From positions 2,430,501 through 2,494,500 of the forward strand of contig JAGTTD010000006.1 of assembly GCA_018398585.1 (NCBI GenBank): a stretch of 64,000 nt of DNA, read 5' to 3'. Of the stretch, positions 1-11,025 are shown piece after piece. Position numbers and translations under genes: made by a program. This DNA comes from Simmondsia chinensis (Eukaryota; Streptophyta; Magnoliopsida; Caryophyllales; Simmondsiaceae). The notes under the pieces are model-generated. The model saw only the letters and a program-made list of their open reading frames with translations. It was not told where the DNA came from and searched no databases. Each line of letters starts with the position of its first letter. The first letter of the stretch is position 1.

Positions 1-232
1 TTTATTTTAGTATTATTGCGTACCTTACCTCTTAAGAGTGGGACTAGGACCTGACATAATCTCGAGCAACCCAAGCACATTCTTGGGGCTCCCAAAATTT
101 AGGGCCCTTAGTTTTAGAGATTGTGATTTTTAAAATAATACTTATTGATATTAATGAGTTTTAAAAGAATATTATTATATATATAAAGGGTCATATTTAA
201 AAATTTAATTGGAGCCTCGAGAATGTTAGAAC
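1..232. other. AT-rich intergenic DNA
   Basis: No gene or clear repeat is seen. The last eight bases (225-232, GTTAGAAC) form the left target duplication of the next element. Confidence 0.5.
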
Positions 233-798
233 TAGGGATAGCAATGGGGCGGGGCGGGTACGGGGTGCGTCTCCTCCATTTATACCGGTGCCCGCCACCC
301 AGATTCTATACCCGTACCCGCCCCATTACCCATCACGAGTATGAAATGGGTACCTGTACTCACCCCAGCGGGTACAAATCCATACCCGTACCCGTCCCAT
401 TACTTACGGGTACCCATTACCTGCCCTTGCCAGCCCCTACCCGCCCCCTGTTCACCCGCATCCGCCCTTACCAGATTCGTACCTGCCTTGTTACCTATCC
501 ATATCCAACTTATTAGCCATAAATTTTTTTTTTCCCCTTCAATAATAACCATGAATTCATATTTATAAATTGCATAAGAAATATTTTATATAAAATAACA
601 CGACTGGTAACTCTAATATGTGATTAGAAGGCGGGTAGATGCAGGTACGGGGCGGGGCGGGGCGGGGCGGGGTGGGGTGTGTACAAACCTATACCCGTAC
701 CCTCCCATTACCGGTGACAGGTATTGACATGTATACCCTATCCAAACGGGACGGATACCCGTAGATAATGAGTTTTACCTGCCCCATTGTTGTCCCTA
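233..798. mobile_element. Non-autonomous hAT-like element, GGGTACC-rich family
   Basis: The ends are inverted repeats: TAGGGATAGCAATGGGGC on the left, matched by the complement of GCCCCATTGTTGTCCCTA on the right. They are flanked by 8-bp duplications, GTTAGAAC (225-232) and GTCGGAAC (799-806), which match at 6 of 8 positions. An 8-bp TSD with TAGGG ends is typical of hAT elements. The interior is made of degenerate GGGTACC and GGGGC units and encodes no transposase. Related copies lie at about 19530-19934, 26048-26484 and 28690-30750. The short ORFs across it are chance readings of the repeats. Confidence 0.75.
634..677. repeat. GGGGC minisatellite
   Basis: A short run of GGGGC units inside the hAT-like element. 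It is a local G-rich island in otherwise AT-rich DNA and could form G-quadruplex structures. Confidence 0.7.
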
Positions 799-1483
799 GT
801 CGGAACCGATGCTGGGTGGGACCCGGGGGCAATAAATAAATGAAAACTGTAGGGTTGTCGGACAAAGCCGTATGGAACACTCCGTGTGCGGCCCCTCCTT
901 CAAAAATAAATTCATTTACTTTTGTTGATTTTAAATATTTAAATTTATTCAATTACTTTTATTTAAGTATTTATTATTATATTAGAAATTTATTTTATTA
1001 TAAAATAAAAATCTATAGTAAAATAAAATTGCTTATGGTTTATTCCATAATGTCAAATTTTATGCCACCAAAATAAAATAAATGTTCTATGAATTATCTA
1101 TTTATTAATTAAATTACATAAAAATTTATCAATAAGATAAATAAACGGTGTTTGCATTTACCCTTTTTAACAAGCCGTAGTTGAGCTCTTAACTAGCAGT
1201 GATCAAATTGTTCAAAATTGTTAACGAGTCAAGTATTTCCGTATTTAAACTCGACTCATTAAGCTATCGAGCTCATATAACAAACGTGAACAAGTAGTAA
1301 TCAATTTCTGTCACGAATAGTTCATCAAATATTCAGTTCGTTTATATTCCTAGGTAAATCTTACCTTCCATTAATCCTAGTTACCCTAAAAGTTATCAAA
1401 TAAAGGCAAGAAATTATCCTTTATTACCTTCACCCCTCACTCAGTTACCAATCCCGAAGGATGGATGATACGATCCAAACAAG
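799..1483. other. AT-rich spacer with a decayed GAGCTC-type repeat
   Basis: 807-1140 is AT-rich with no gene. About 1150-1355 resembles the GAGCTC-rich hAT-like family seen intact at 22192-22600: strings of GAGCTC/TCGAGC end in TTTATATTCCTAGG, an eroded form of the TTTACACCCCTA end. No target duplication was found. Confidence 0.4.
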
Positions 1484-1487
1484 AAAA

Positions 1488-1543
1488 AGTGGCTAGATTG
1501 CTCTCTTCGAAGGTTAACGAATTGCTCTCTTCGAAGATTAACC
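1488..1543. repeat. Short tandem duplication
   Basis: A unit beginning GATTGCTCTCTTCGAAG occurs twice in tandem with two or three differences. No gene is associated. Confidence 0.6.
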
Positions 1544-1712
1544 AGAATTAATAATAGATATTGAGGGAGAAATAAAGTAGAATACAAGGAAGCACAAAAT
1601 AATCGAGGAAAAGTGAGGATTCAACTTATCATTAATTTTCATTTTTTCCATTACAATTACAGTGCCCCGTTTATTGAGTTTGGGGTAAGGGGACTACTAG
1701 TTAATATCCTGA

Positions 1713-1962
1713 TATATAGGATTCGAGATGGGATCTTATCCAATCAATCAATATCTACTCAAATCCACACACTCCACTCAATCCGATCACAACCCGATTA
1801 GCATGAGAGAGAATTTGGGGGAGAGAGAGAAAATCATCACTTCACAATTATTATAAGAGAGAAAACCTAACTACCCTATGTATATATACTAGAGGGTAAG
1901 GGGATGGGTAGTGATGAGATGTCCCTGATGAGGTAGCGGTGATGATGTGGCAAGGGAGGTTG
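1713..1962. repeat. Dispersed repeat interrupted by a solo LTR
   Basis: This segment resembles 56565-56965: both hold a GGATT(C/T)GAGAT(G/A)GGATCTTATC block, GA-rich runs and a GGGTAGTGATGAG block. The similarity resumes just after the solo LTR, at about 2347-2365, so the LTR inserted into it. The class of the repeat is not recognised. Confidence 0.5.
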
Positions 1963-2342
1963 TGTTAAGATTGGAGACCGATAATATTCTAAACCATTAA
2001 TTCATGACTGGATTTATTGGAGTTTAATGATGGTGACTTTTAGACTGCCGGGAGTTATGAATGTAGAGGCCTATAAATAGGGACCTCTTGTGTATGGTTT
2101 AGGTATGGGGTTGAAAGCAAGAGACTAAAGATGTAGTCCAGTGGAAGGTAGAGTGTGAGTGAGAAACTCTGTTGTAATATCTCTGTTATAATAGTGAAAT
2201 TATGTTGCTCCCCCTCTGTGGATGTAGGCTTCTGCTGAACCACGTAAAATTCCGGTGTCTAATATTTTTTCCCCCATTCCCGTTTAATTCCGCATTTGCT
2301 ATTTCAATTTAAGGTTCAGTAAATTCGTGGGTGGTCCTAACA
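1963..2342 (+). mobile_element. Solo LTR of a Copia-like retrotransposon
   Basis: The segment begins TGTTAAG and ends CCTAACA, with flanking 5-mers GGTTG (1958-1962) and AGTTG (2343-2347). It has a TATA motif (CTATAAATAG, 2071-2080) in U3 and a pyrimidine-rich R/U5. No primer-binding site or internal region follows, so recombination between two LTRs probably removed the rest. The 56.9-kb repeat copy shows the uninterrupted target. Confidence 0.7.
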
Positions 2343-2778
2343 AGTTGATGATGCGGCACGAACATGCGTATAAAAAATAATTGTATTATTATTAAAATAA
2401 AGTTACATACGAAAGTACTATTTAATCTTATATCTAACATATAATTAATTTATTTTTTCTGTACATGCGAGGACCCAGGAACATGGCTGATCGAGGACAC
2501 CTACGTGCATGGCTTTTTTAATCTATATTACATTTGTAAAATTTAACTCGTGACAAAATTGCGGCTAAAAACTCAATTATAAAATGTGAGTTGTTAGAGT
2601 AAAGTCATCTTTGCATGGTTTGATATTTGCTTTCGTAAATCACGGAAGAAATTCAAATATTATAGCCTTGGCACTAAAAATAGCCTTCACTTTGAGTGGT
2701 TTAAATTAAATGGTTATTTTTTGGTTTGGGAGGATCATGTGTGGAGGACATGAGTTTGCAAAGGCTATATATACTTAG
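2343..2778. other. AT-rich spacer
   Basis: Apart from the resumed repeat at about 2347-2365, no gene or repeat is recognised. Bases 2774-2778 (CTTAG) are the left TSD of the Copia element. Confidence 0.5.
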
Positions 2779-3126
2779 TGTTGAAATTAGTATTTCATAT
2801 TCATGTCTTCGTATTTGTATTTGTATACTTTAGCATCTGTATTTATTCCTAGCATATTCTTTATGTAATTAGTGAGTAGGTAGATATTTATTCCTCTAGA
2901 TATTTAGTCACTTGCTCTCCCTCTTCTCCCTCTCCTAACCGGCCCCTTGATGGCCATTACTACTAGCTTTTATTTTGTTTTTCCTTTAGTAACTCTTTGC
3001 TTGGGAAGATGATTGGGTTTGTCCTTCATCTAGTATAAATAGGTTGTATTGTTTCATTTCTTAATCATCCAATACAATTGTCTTATCTTGAGCTTAATAT
3101 TTCTTTATTTTTAAGTTATTTTTACA
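2779..3126 (+). repeat. 5' LTR of the Copia element
   Basis: 348 bp, TG...CA termini. Compared with the 3' LTR it lacks 13 bp (TTTTCCCATAG region) near its 3' end. A TATA-like TATAAATAGG lies in the second half. Confidence 0.93.
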
Positions 3127-3138
3127 TGGTATCAGAGC
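3127..3138 (+). promoter_or_regulatory. Primer-binding site, initiator tRNA-Met
   Basis: TGGTATCAGAGC directly follows the 5' LTR. It is complementary to the 3' end of plant initiator tRNA-Met, the usual Copia primer. Confidence 0.92.
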
Positions 3139-3271
3139 AAGTTTCGTTCTTGCATTAAGTGGCATTTTTTTCCCCCTCTTGCTGCTGCAGCACTGTTGCA
3201 GTGCTATTTTGTGAGTTGTTCTTTTCCCTTTGCTTCTTGTGCTTGTTTTTTGTGTTTTGGTTTGGTAGAAT

Positions 3272-4192
3272 ATGGCGGGTGTTAATAATAACGAGACAAC
3301 TCAAGCAAATAATGACCAAACTATCATGCCGGCTCTCCCGACAAGGGGAGTCATTGATGTTAACTCACCGTTTTACCTACATCCCTTGGATAATCTCGGC
3401 TTGATTTTTGTCCAAAACACTTTAACAGGACCTAATTATCCTTCTTGGAGAAGGGCCATTTTAAAGGTTTTTAAAGCAAAGAGAAAAATTATTTTCTTGA
3501 TGGTAGTATTACCGAACCGGATGAAGATTCACCGGACTTTGAAACTTGGAGTGCTTGTGACTCCATGGTTGCGACTTGGCTCTCAAATTCTGTGTCGAAA
3601 GAGATTAATGAGAGTATTACTTATTTAAAAACTGCACATGATATTTGGCTTGATTTGCATGAGAGATTTTCTCAAGGTAATGTCCCTCGTATTTACGAAT
3701 TAAAACGCGAGATCTTGCATTTGAAGCAAGAAAATTTGCCTGTTTCTACTTATTTCACTAAGTTGAGATCCTTTTGGGATGAGTTATACACACTAGTCGA
3801 GATACCGCCATGTACTTGTGGACACGCCAAAGCTTTCTTGCAAATTCGTAATATGGAAAAATTGTTGGACCTTTTGATGGGTCTTGACCTGTCCTTTTCA
3901 ACTGTGCATTCACAGCTTATGAACACTAAACCTTTAACCTCTGTGGGAAGTGCCTATTCAGTGTTGTATCAGGAAGAGAAGCAGCAAAGCGTGGCAGCAG
4001 GCTCGTTCGTGACACCCGAAGCTGCGGTTTTGGCAGCGAAGGGACCGGGAGGTTCTTCAATGGGAAATAATTCCCGTCGCACTAACCGTTTTACCTGTCT
4101 CACTGTAAGAAACAGGGACACACCAAGGAGAGGTGTTTTGAATTGATTGGATACCCCCCAGGTTGGAAGAAGCAGGGGCCTAAGGCGGCCGG
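3272..4192 (+). pseudogene. gag: Copia gag remnant
   Basis: Begins with an ATG at 3272 and an N-terminal NSPFYLHPLDNLG-type stretch common in Copia gag. The frame shifts near 3490, after which the UBN2/Retrotran_gag region continues (WLSNSVSKEINESI, then LPVSTYFTKLRSFWDEL). A second shift near 4095 breaks the zinc knuckle: HCKKQGHTKERC remains, but the first cysteine is out of frame. Gag would form the virus-like particle around the element RNA. Not functional as read. Confidence 0.88.
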
Positions 4193-4925
4193 GACAGCCA
4201 GAAATGCAGCAGCAGCCGCGGCTCACTGCAGCAGTGAGGAGCCGACTGGTGACAGCCCAATTGTCGGGCTTTCCGCTAGCCAATATCAGCACCTCTTGTC
4301 GCTACTTGGACAAAGCTCGGTCTCTCCTAGTATAAATCTGACAGGTCGAGTTTTCATTTCAAATCAAAGTTGGATTATTGACACCGGGGCTACTGATCAT
4401 ATGGTTTCTTCTCTATCACTCATGTTTGATGTTGTGCCAAACAAGGTCATTAAACCCGTTAAATTGCCAAACGGAACAACATTGGCGGTGTCTCACATTG
4501 GGAAAGTTCGGATTTTTGATAATTTTATTCTCCATGATGTGTTATTCGTGCCGGGTTTTTATTGCAACTTGTTGTCAGTGAGTAAACTCACACGTTATGA
4601 AAATTGTACGTTAACCCTTTATCCTGATTTTTGTTACTTTCAGGACCGACACTCGAGGAGGTTGATTGGAGTGGGTAGAATGAGAAATGGGCTATATTTG
4701 CTCGAGTCGCAGCCGGTTGCTCCCTCGGCTCACGTGGTTCAGAATAATAAAGAGGCAGTTTTGTGGCACTGCCGTTTGGGTCATGTTCCTTTCAACAAGC
4801 TTTCATTTTTTCCGCATTTAAACATTAAAAGGACTAATGTTATTTGTGATACTTGTCATCGTGCGAAACAAGCACGATCCCCTTTCCTTTATCTGTTTCT
4901 GAAACTCGGGTTTGTTTTGAGTTAA
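4143..4925 (+). pseudogene. pol: Copia protease and GAG-pre-integrase region
   Basis: Carries SWIIDTGATDHM, the aspartic-protease active site (D-T-G) with the flanking pattern usual in Copia, then FVPGFYCNLLSVSKL. The GAG-pre-integrase/zinc-binding region of integrase follows: HCRLGHVPFNKL and CDTCHRAKQ give the H-H-C-C ligands. The frame closes at 4925, before the integrase catalytic core, because of a frameshift. The role would be polyprotein processing and the start of integrase. Confidence 0.9.
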
Positions 4926-5777
4926 TTCACTGTGATATTTGGGGACCCTATAGAATGGTTTCTTTGAGTGGTGCACGTTTTTTTTCGTACCATTGTTGAT
5001 GATTATAGCCGGTGCACATGGGTGTATCTTATGAAAGAGAAATCCCAAGCACATGGGATTCTCATGAATTTTTGTCATATGGTAGATACTCAGTTTGGTT
5101 TGCAGGTCAAACAAGTAAGAAGCGACAATGGCCAAGAGTTTAAGTATGGCCCGTTGTTAGACTTTTATGCGAGACATGGAATCCAATATCAAACTTCATT
5201 GACCGGGATACCTCAGCAAAATGGAGTTGTTGAACTCAAGCATAAGCATTTGTTGGAAGTTGGGCGAGCACTTCGATTTCAGGCAGGGCTTCCTAAGAGG
5301 TTTTGGGGTGAGTGTGTTTTAACGGCTGCCTACTTGATTAATTTGATGCCTTCTTCATTGCTTGGTCATAAGAGTCCTTACGAATTGTTAATGGGCAAAC
5401 CCCCATCTTATAATCATTTGAGGACTTTTGGATGCTTATGTTATTATCATGTTAAAAATCGCACCAATGACAAACTCGATAAACGTTCTTCACCAGGAAT
5501 TTTTGTGGGGTATCCCCATGGTCAAAAAGGGTATAAAATTTATAGCTTAGATGAATGTAAAATCATTGTTTCTAGGGATGTTCGGTTTTATGAGGACAAT
5601 ATGCCCTATTTAAAAATTGATACTTCGGGGCATACACATGAAGGACATCACAGGGTCCTACGAAATGATTTTTTGGCCACCGACGGGGCAGCACCGGCCC
5701 CGACTGGACCGGTACTGCAGAAGCACCAGAGTGTGCCAGAACCGGTCCCTGCTAGACCGGTTCTGCAGCAGCAATAG
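4926..5777 (+). pseudogene. pol: Copia integrase core
   Basis: The core shows all three catalytic acidic positions: HCDIWG (about 4939-4956, just before a frameshift in a T run near 4980), RSDNGQEF, and NGVVE. The last is followed by LKHKH where most Copia elements have RKHRH. The C-terminal GKPPSYNHLRTFGC and PGIFVGY motifs are present. The frame ends at a stop at 5775-5777 in a GC-rich linker rich in proline and glutamine. In an active element this protein inserts the cDNA into the chromosome. Confidence 0.9.
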
Positions 5778-5927
5778 CAGACCGGCCTTCTTCGGGCCTG
5801 TCCAACTGAACGAGAACCGGTCCTCGGAGGACCGGATGACAGTCTGGCCGAGTGGCCTGCAGCACCGATTGAGGGTGTTCCCCTCGATGAAGAACGGGTC
5901 GAAAGAAGAAGTGCTAGGGTTCGGTCC

Positions 5928-7629
5928 ATGCCCGTCAGATATCAAGACTATATAACAGAGGTTCCGCCTTCTATAGCCCATTCTCCCGCTCCCACTCCGT
6001 CAGTCAACTCTGGTATTTTGTATCCTCTCTCAAACTTTATTTTTAACGTACAATTTTCTAACGCTCACTCGACACTTTTAAATGCCATCACTTCATGTGA
6101 TGAAAATTTCAATCAGACCGTACAATATGAGGAATGGAGAGAGGCCATGGAAAAGGAGATCAAAGCTCTTGAACAAAACAACACATGGACGCTTGAGGCT
6201 TTGCCAACTGGAAAGAGAGCTATAGACTCAAAGTGGGTCTACAAAGTCAAATATAAGTCAGATGGGACGATTGAGAGGTACAAGGCTCGTCTTGTTGCAA
6301 AGGGTTATACTCAGGTAGAAGGTATAGACTATCATGATACTTTTGCTCCTGTAGCTAAACTCGTTACTGTTCATTGCGTTTTAGCCGTAGCCACGGCTCG
6401 TAGTTGGATAATTCAACAATTGGATGTAAATAACGCTTTTCTTCATGGGGACTTGGATGAAGAGATTTACATGAAATTACCACAGGGATTTGAGCGTAAA
6501 CATGAAGGCAAGGTTTGTCGCCTTCGTAAGTCACTTTATGGACTTAAACAGGCCTCACGGAACTGGAATCAGAAATTCTCCTCAACTTTAATTAAACTTG
6601 GTTTTCAACAATCCCGAGCTAACTATTCTTTATTCACTTTTGTGCGTGGGTCAACATACACTGCTATTCTTATTTATGTTGACGATGTCCTTATAACTGG
6701 AAATGACATGGATCATATTGCAGAAATCAAAAATGTTTTGAATAAAACATTTGGGATAAAAGACTTGGGTTCAGCAAAGTACTTTTTAGGGATTGAGGTC
6801 GCTCGTTCCAAAAGGGGGTTGATGTTAAGTCAAAGAAAATATGTCCTTGACATTATTAGTGAGACCGGACTCCTAGAAGCAAAACCTGTTTTTACACCGA
6901 TAGTGCAGAATCATGGGTTAGCAGATGGGGTAGGCAAGCCCATGGAAGACGGGGGTCAGTATAGGCGGTTAGTAGGGCGGTTACTGTACTTAAAGATCAC
7001 TCGTCCTGACATTTGTTATGCTGTTCGCATTTTGAGTCAGTTCATGCATGATCCTTGTGTACCCCATCTTGATGCCTTTATGAGGGTCCTTCGTTATCTG
7101 AAAGGGACTCCGGGTCAAGGAGTTTTTTTTCCATCTGCTTGTGATCTTAAACTCCGTGCTTACTGTGATGCTGATTGGGCTGGTTGTCCCACCATCAGAC
7201 GGTCTACCACAGGTTTTTGTTTTCTTGGGTAATGCGCCTATTTCATGGCGATCCAAGAAACAAACTGTTGTTTCTCGCTCTTCAGCAGAAGCCGAATACC
7301 GATACATGGCATCCACAACTAGTGAAATAACTTGGTTACGTCGACTGTTAAATGATCTTGTTGTTCCCACTAACGAACCAGTTTTGCTCTTTTGTGATAA
7401 TCAGGCAGCTCTCCATATTGCTTCTAATCCCGTGTTTCACGAAAGAACAAAGCACATTGAAATTGACTGTCACTTTGTCCGAGACAAATTGCTATCCAAG
7501 GAGATCGCCACAGCCTATGTTCACACCGAGGGACAAATAGCGGATATCTTCACTAAAGCGCTTGGCAGTTCGACACATGGTTCAGTTCTCGGCAAGTTGG
7601 GCATCGTGAACTTGCATGCTCCAACTTGA
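5928..7629 (+). pseudogene. pol: Copia reverse transcriptase and RNase H
   Basis: The reverse transcriptase is readable over 5928-7232: WREAMEKEIKALEQNNTW, LDVNNAFLHGDLDEEIYM, SLYGLKQASR, and the catalytic LIYVDDVLITGND. A one-base shift near 7230 separates it from RNase H (to 7629), which keeps SAEAEY and [27 protein letters not shown]. The enzyme would copy element RNA into DNA. The stop codon (7627-7629) overlaps the start of the polypurine tract. Confidence 0.93.
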
Positions 7630-7636
7630 GGGGGAG
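7628..7636 (+). promoter_or_regulatory. Polypurine tract
   Basis: GAGGGGGAG lies directly before the 3' LTR, the expected plus-strand priming site. Confidence 0.9.
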
Positions 7637-7997
7637 TGTTGAAATTAGTATTTCGTATTCATGTCTTCGTATTTGTATTTGCATACTTTAGCATCTGTAT
7701 TTATTCCTACCATATTCTTTATGTAATTAGTGAGTTGGTAGATATTTATTCCTCTAGATATTTAGTCACTTGCTCTCCCTCTTCTCCCTCTCCCAACCGG
7801 CCCCTTGATGGCCATTACTACTAGCTTTTATTTTGTTTTTCCTTTAGTAACTCTTTGCTTGGGAAGATGATTGGGTTTGTCCTTCATCTAGTATAAATAG
7901 GTTGTATTGTTTCATTTCTTAATCATCCAATACAATTGTCTTTTCCCATAGTCTTATCTTGAGCTTAATATTTCTTTATTTTTAAGTTATTTTTACA
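7637..7997 (+). repeat. 3' LTR of the Copia element
   Basis: 361 bp, identical to the 5' LTR except for about five substitutions and the 13 bp absent from the 5' copy. Followed by the TSD CTTAG. Confidence 0.93.
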
Positions 7998-8002
7998 CTT
8001 AG

Positions 8003-9014
8003 TCTTGTTATGATCTCATATCATTAAAGCATTTGGTGAGGCATTCCACGGCAGAGACAGAGTCTTAATTGAGAGAGTTGTTTCTCCTATTACAAGAGGG
8101 ATTAGAATTGTTATTTCCTTGCATTTAGAGAGAAGGTGTTGTAATCCCTATTTTACAATAGTGAAATCCTCCTACACTTACCCATGGTTTTTTTTTTTAC
8201 CCAAATTTGTTAGGGGTTTTTTTCACGTAAAGCATTTGTGTTCATTTTATCTTCGTTTTTCTTATTTTCGCTTTAGTTGTGTGTTAGCTTCGACCCATAA
8301 ATTTCCCAACATAAAATTATTTAAAGTTTAATTTTCTAATTGGTGAAGTTAAAAAATAGTATTTTTGATACGAGTTAAAATAGAATTGGGGGTATTCATA
8401 CAGATATTCTTGAGCCTAATCCCGAGGTCACTTAGATGTCTACCACGTATCCCTAATGAGGTTGCTTGCCTAATCATCTCATTATAATATATTACTATCT
8501 TTATGTTTTTATGCTCGGATACCCTGATCCGATTATGGATCGTATCAGTTTTAGATTTTTCTATTTCTTTGAAAAATTTGAAAAATCGTTACAATGTTTT
8601 TGGCCTCTATATTTTCTATGAATTTCTTCCGGTTCTTTTTTATTCTCGGCTTGAATTTCTCTCTTTTCACTCCACCTTCTCTTTCTATTTCTCTCGGTCT
8701 CATATACTCTTGTCATCAGGCATTATGAGTAGGTGCTCTAAAATTTAAGAACGTGTACATCAAAGTGGTATTTTTACCTAAACTAATATTGGATTTCATA
8801 AATTAGATATATTCAAATCGTAAATTTCAGGATCGATTATCCTAATCAGGTTGATCGTGACATTTTAAAACCCTGAAACAAACATTTTAAATGAAGCCCT
8901 TTATATATAACAATATTGCCTTTAATAACATAAATACTAATATAATAAAAAAGTATTATTACTTGGATACTCTTAGGTTTGAACTTTTATCACCTAGCTG
9001 CCCTGGCATATCAA
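8003..9014. other. AT-rich spacer with a possible old LTR end
   Basis: 8003-8315 resembles the 3' half of a Copia LTR (a TTGTAATCCCTATTTTACAATAG-type R region, pyrimidine-rich U5), but no full LTR was delimited. 8330-9005 shows no gene. Bases 9006-9014 (GCATATCAA) are a TSD. Confidence 0.4.
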
Positions 9015-9609
9015 GAGTCGGTTCTGAAAATAATGCTTAAAAATAAAAAAATAAAAAAAATAATGCTGGAAAAAAAATAATTCCAAATGTACTGTTGAAC
9101 CGCGTTTATAAAATGCGGTTATATTAAACCGCGTCAAAAAAACGCGTTTCAACTAAAACAAAACCGCGTGCCCTTTTTTCACTAAACCGCATCATAAAGA
9201 TGCGGTTATACCTCAATAAAACCGCGTCTTTATGATGAGTTTTATCTTAGCATAAACCGCGTTCTTGAGACGCGGTTTATGGGCGTTCCCCTCCCGGGGT
9301 TCCCCTCTCCTCAATTTGTTAACGCGGTTCACTATAAAACCGCATTTTGTTAACGCGGTTTATCCATATAAACCGCGTTTTGATAATGCGGTTCATTTCA
9401 TAGTGAACCGCGTTTTGTGAATGCGGTTTATTCAAATGTAAACCGTGTTTTGTAAACGCGGTTTTTGTTTATTTTAAACGCCTCACGTTGACACGGTTTA
9501 GTATAGCCGCATTTTGTAAACGCGGTTCAACAGTAGATTTAGAATTATTTTTTTTTCAGCATTATTTTTTTTATTTTTTATTTTTCAGCATTATTTTCGG
9601 AACCGACTC
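9015..9609. mobile_element. Mutator-type MITE packed with CpG palindromes
   Basis: A perfect 9-bp duplication, GCATATCAA, flanks it (9006-9014 and 9610-9618), the TSD length of Mutator-like elements. The inverted repeats are about 90 bp, starting GAGTCGGTTCTGAAAATAAT on the left with its near-complement ATTATTTTCGGAACCGACTC on the right. Between about 9100 and 9530 are a dozen or more AACCGCG/CGCGGTT blocks, many paired as AACCGCGTTTTGTAAACGCG units that are each palindromic. It has no coding capacity. Confidence 0.85.
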
Positions 9610-9618
9610 GCATATCAA

Positions 9619-10044
9619 TATGTACAAAGGTACCTTGAAATTTGAATATTTTGTTATCTAAGTATGAATCTTTGAAAGAAGCTGGGTAATTTTATAATGA
9701 AAATGCTGATATAATGAACGATTATGATAATTTATGTGACCTATGTCAATATTTTCTGTAAAAGTTTAACAAATTACGATAAAGTATTTAGCAACTTTGA
9801 CTTAAACTACTTATGCAGTATTGAAATTATGCATCATATTGGCATTTTTGGGTAAAAATCATCAAATTTTAATAAAGATGCTTATAGGTTGCCGAAATCA
9901 TGTTCCAATCTAATATTTTCTAACAAAAAAAATCTATTGAATTTCAGATGCATGATACTTGATTAATAAAAATTAAAACTTAACGGTACCTAAAATGATA
10001 AAATATTTAAATCTTAAGATACTGTATTGTATATATTGAACATT
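9619..10044. other. AT-rich spacer
   Basis: No gene or recognisable repeat seen. Confidence 0.5.
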
Positions 10045-10228
10045 AGATAAAGGGACAATGGACCCTAACTCAAAATAATTCGGGATTTAGAGTTGAGAAT
10101 ACTGTAGGTGAGAATTTAATCATATTAGAGTTCTGAAAGAGAAAGCTGGATAAAGGGACAATAGACCCTAACTCAAAAGAATATGGGATTTAGAGCGAAT
10201 TTAATCATAGCAGAGTTATGAAAGAGAA
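10045..10228. repeat. Imperfect tandem duplication, about 80-100 bp
   Basis: Two copies of a block starting GATAAAGGGACAATGGACCC/GATAAAGGGACAATAGACCC and ending in a GTT(C/A)TGAAAGAGAAA motif. The second copy lacks about 20 bp. Noncoding. Confidence 0.75.
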
Positions 10229-10429
10229 ATGTTCAACATATATGTTACTTATAGGTTATTCGAATTAATGTCAATCGGTTCTATATTAAAACTGAAACCT
10301 TATTTGAAATTTATATATAAACCTCGTATATGTTAACTCTAAGTCAGGGAAGAGAATTAACTAGGCCCATCTGGTTCAGACCTCAAATATCAAAGCCCAC
10401 ATCAGGAAGAGATGGAAGGGCAGATACCA

Positions 10430-10870
10430 GTATAAATGGGCTGAGTCAAGCAGAGCATCTCTTGTTTGAACTCGAGTTCCAATAAAAGTACAATCTGAGC
10501 TTTATCAAGCACTTGAATGCTTTCTGAACTCAGCTCGATAAGATGTTAGTATGTTCGATACTCAGCTATATAGCCCAATCGACCACGATCATTATGGAAT
10601 CGATTCGAGCTCATAATCGAGCAAGCTTGCTATCGTGTGAATTACTTGAGTTACTATTGAACCGTTGTCAAACCATTTGTCAAGCTAACACCATAATAAG
10701 CTCTTATCAAGCCTTTAACGAGCCCTTATCAAAGTATTCAGGAACGTTAACAACTCTAGCACCCCACGTTCGAACCCAAAAAGCTAAGCTCATCGAGCCC
10801 ACTTGAACTCAGCCTACAAACTATCCAGCCTCCAAAACAAATATGAACGAGCACATAACCCATAATTATT
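10430..10870. repeat. Decayed GAGCTC-rich repeat
   Basis: Runs of GAGCTC, TCGAGC and AAGCTT words as in the element at 22192-22600. No clear ends were found. It lies just downstream of the CASP-like gene's stop codon on the minus strand. Confidence 0.35.
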
Positions 10871-11025
10871 GTAAAAATGTGGGGTGGAACTCTTTGACAA
10901 ACTTGTTTATCCACATAAATACACGAAGAATCAACTACTCCTATTTCATCTATGTTAATTATTTTCCTGTACAAGTATCTCACTTTGACATTCACAAATT
11001 CTCATCCTCCAGCATTATATGCAAG

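Larger units (their letters stand above)
2779..7997 (+). mobile_element. Complete Copia LTR retrotransposon, coding region broken
   Basis: Both LTRs start TGTTGAAATTAG and end TTTTTACA. The element is flanked by a perfect 5-bp TSD, CTTAG, at 2774-2778 and 7998-8002. Domain order is gag, protease, integrase, reverse transcriptase, RNase H, the Ty1/Copia order. By eye the LTRs differ at about five positions plus a 13-bp indel, so the insertion is fairly recent. Even so, the internal region has at least five frameshifts or stops, so this copy cannot make a complete polyprotein. The lineage within Copia was not determined. Confidence 0.95.

Noticed and set aside
223..952. Small frames in the GGGTACC repeats
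   Set aside because: They read through minisatellite units of a DNA transposon and resemble no protein.
9015..9609. CRISPR-like array of palindromic repeats
   Set aside because: The repeats are degenerate, unevenly spaced and lie between transposon TIRs with a TSD; the DNA is from a plant.
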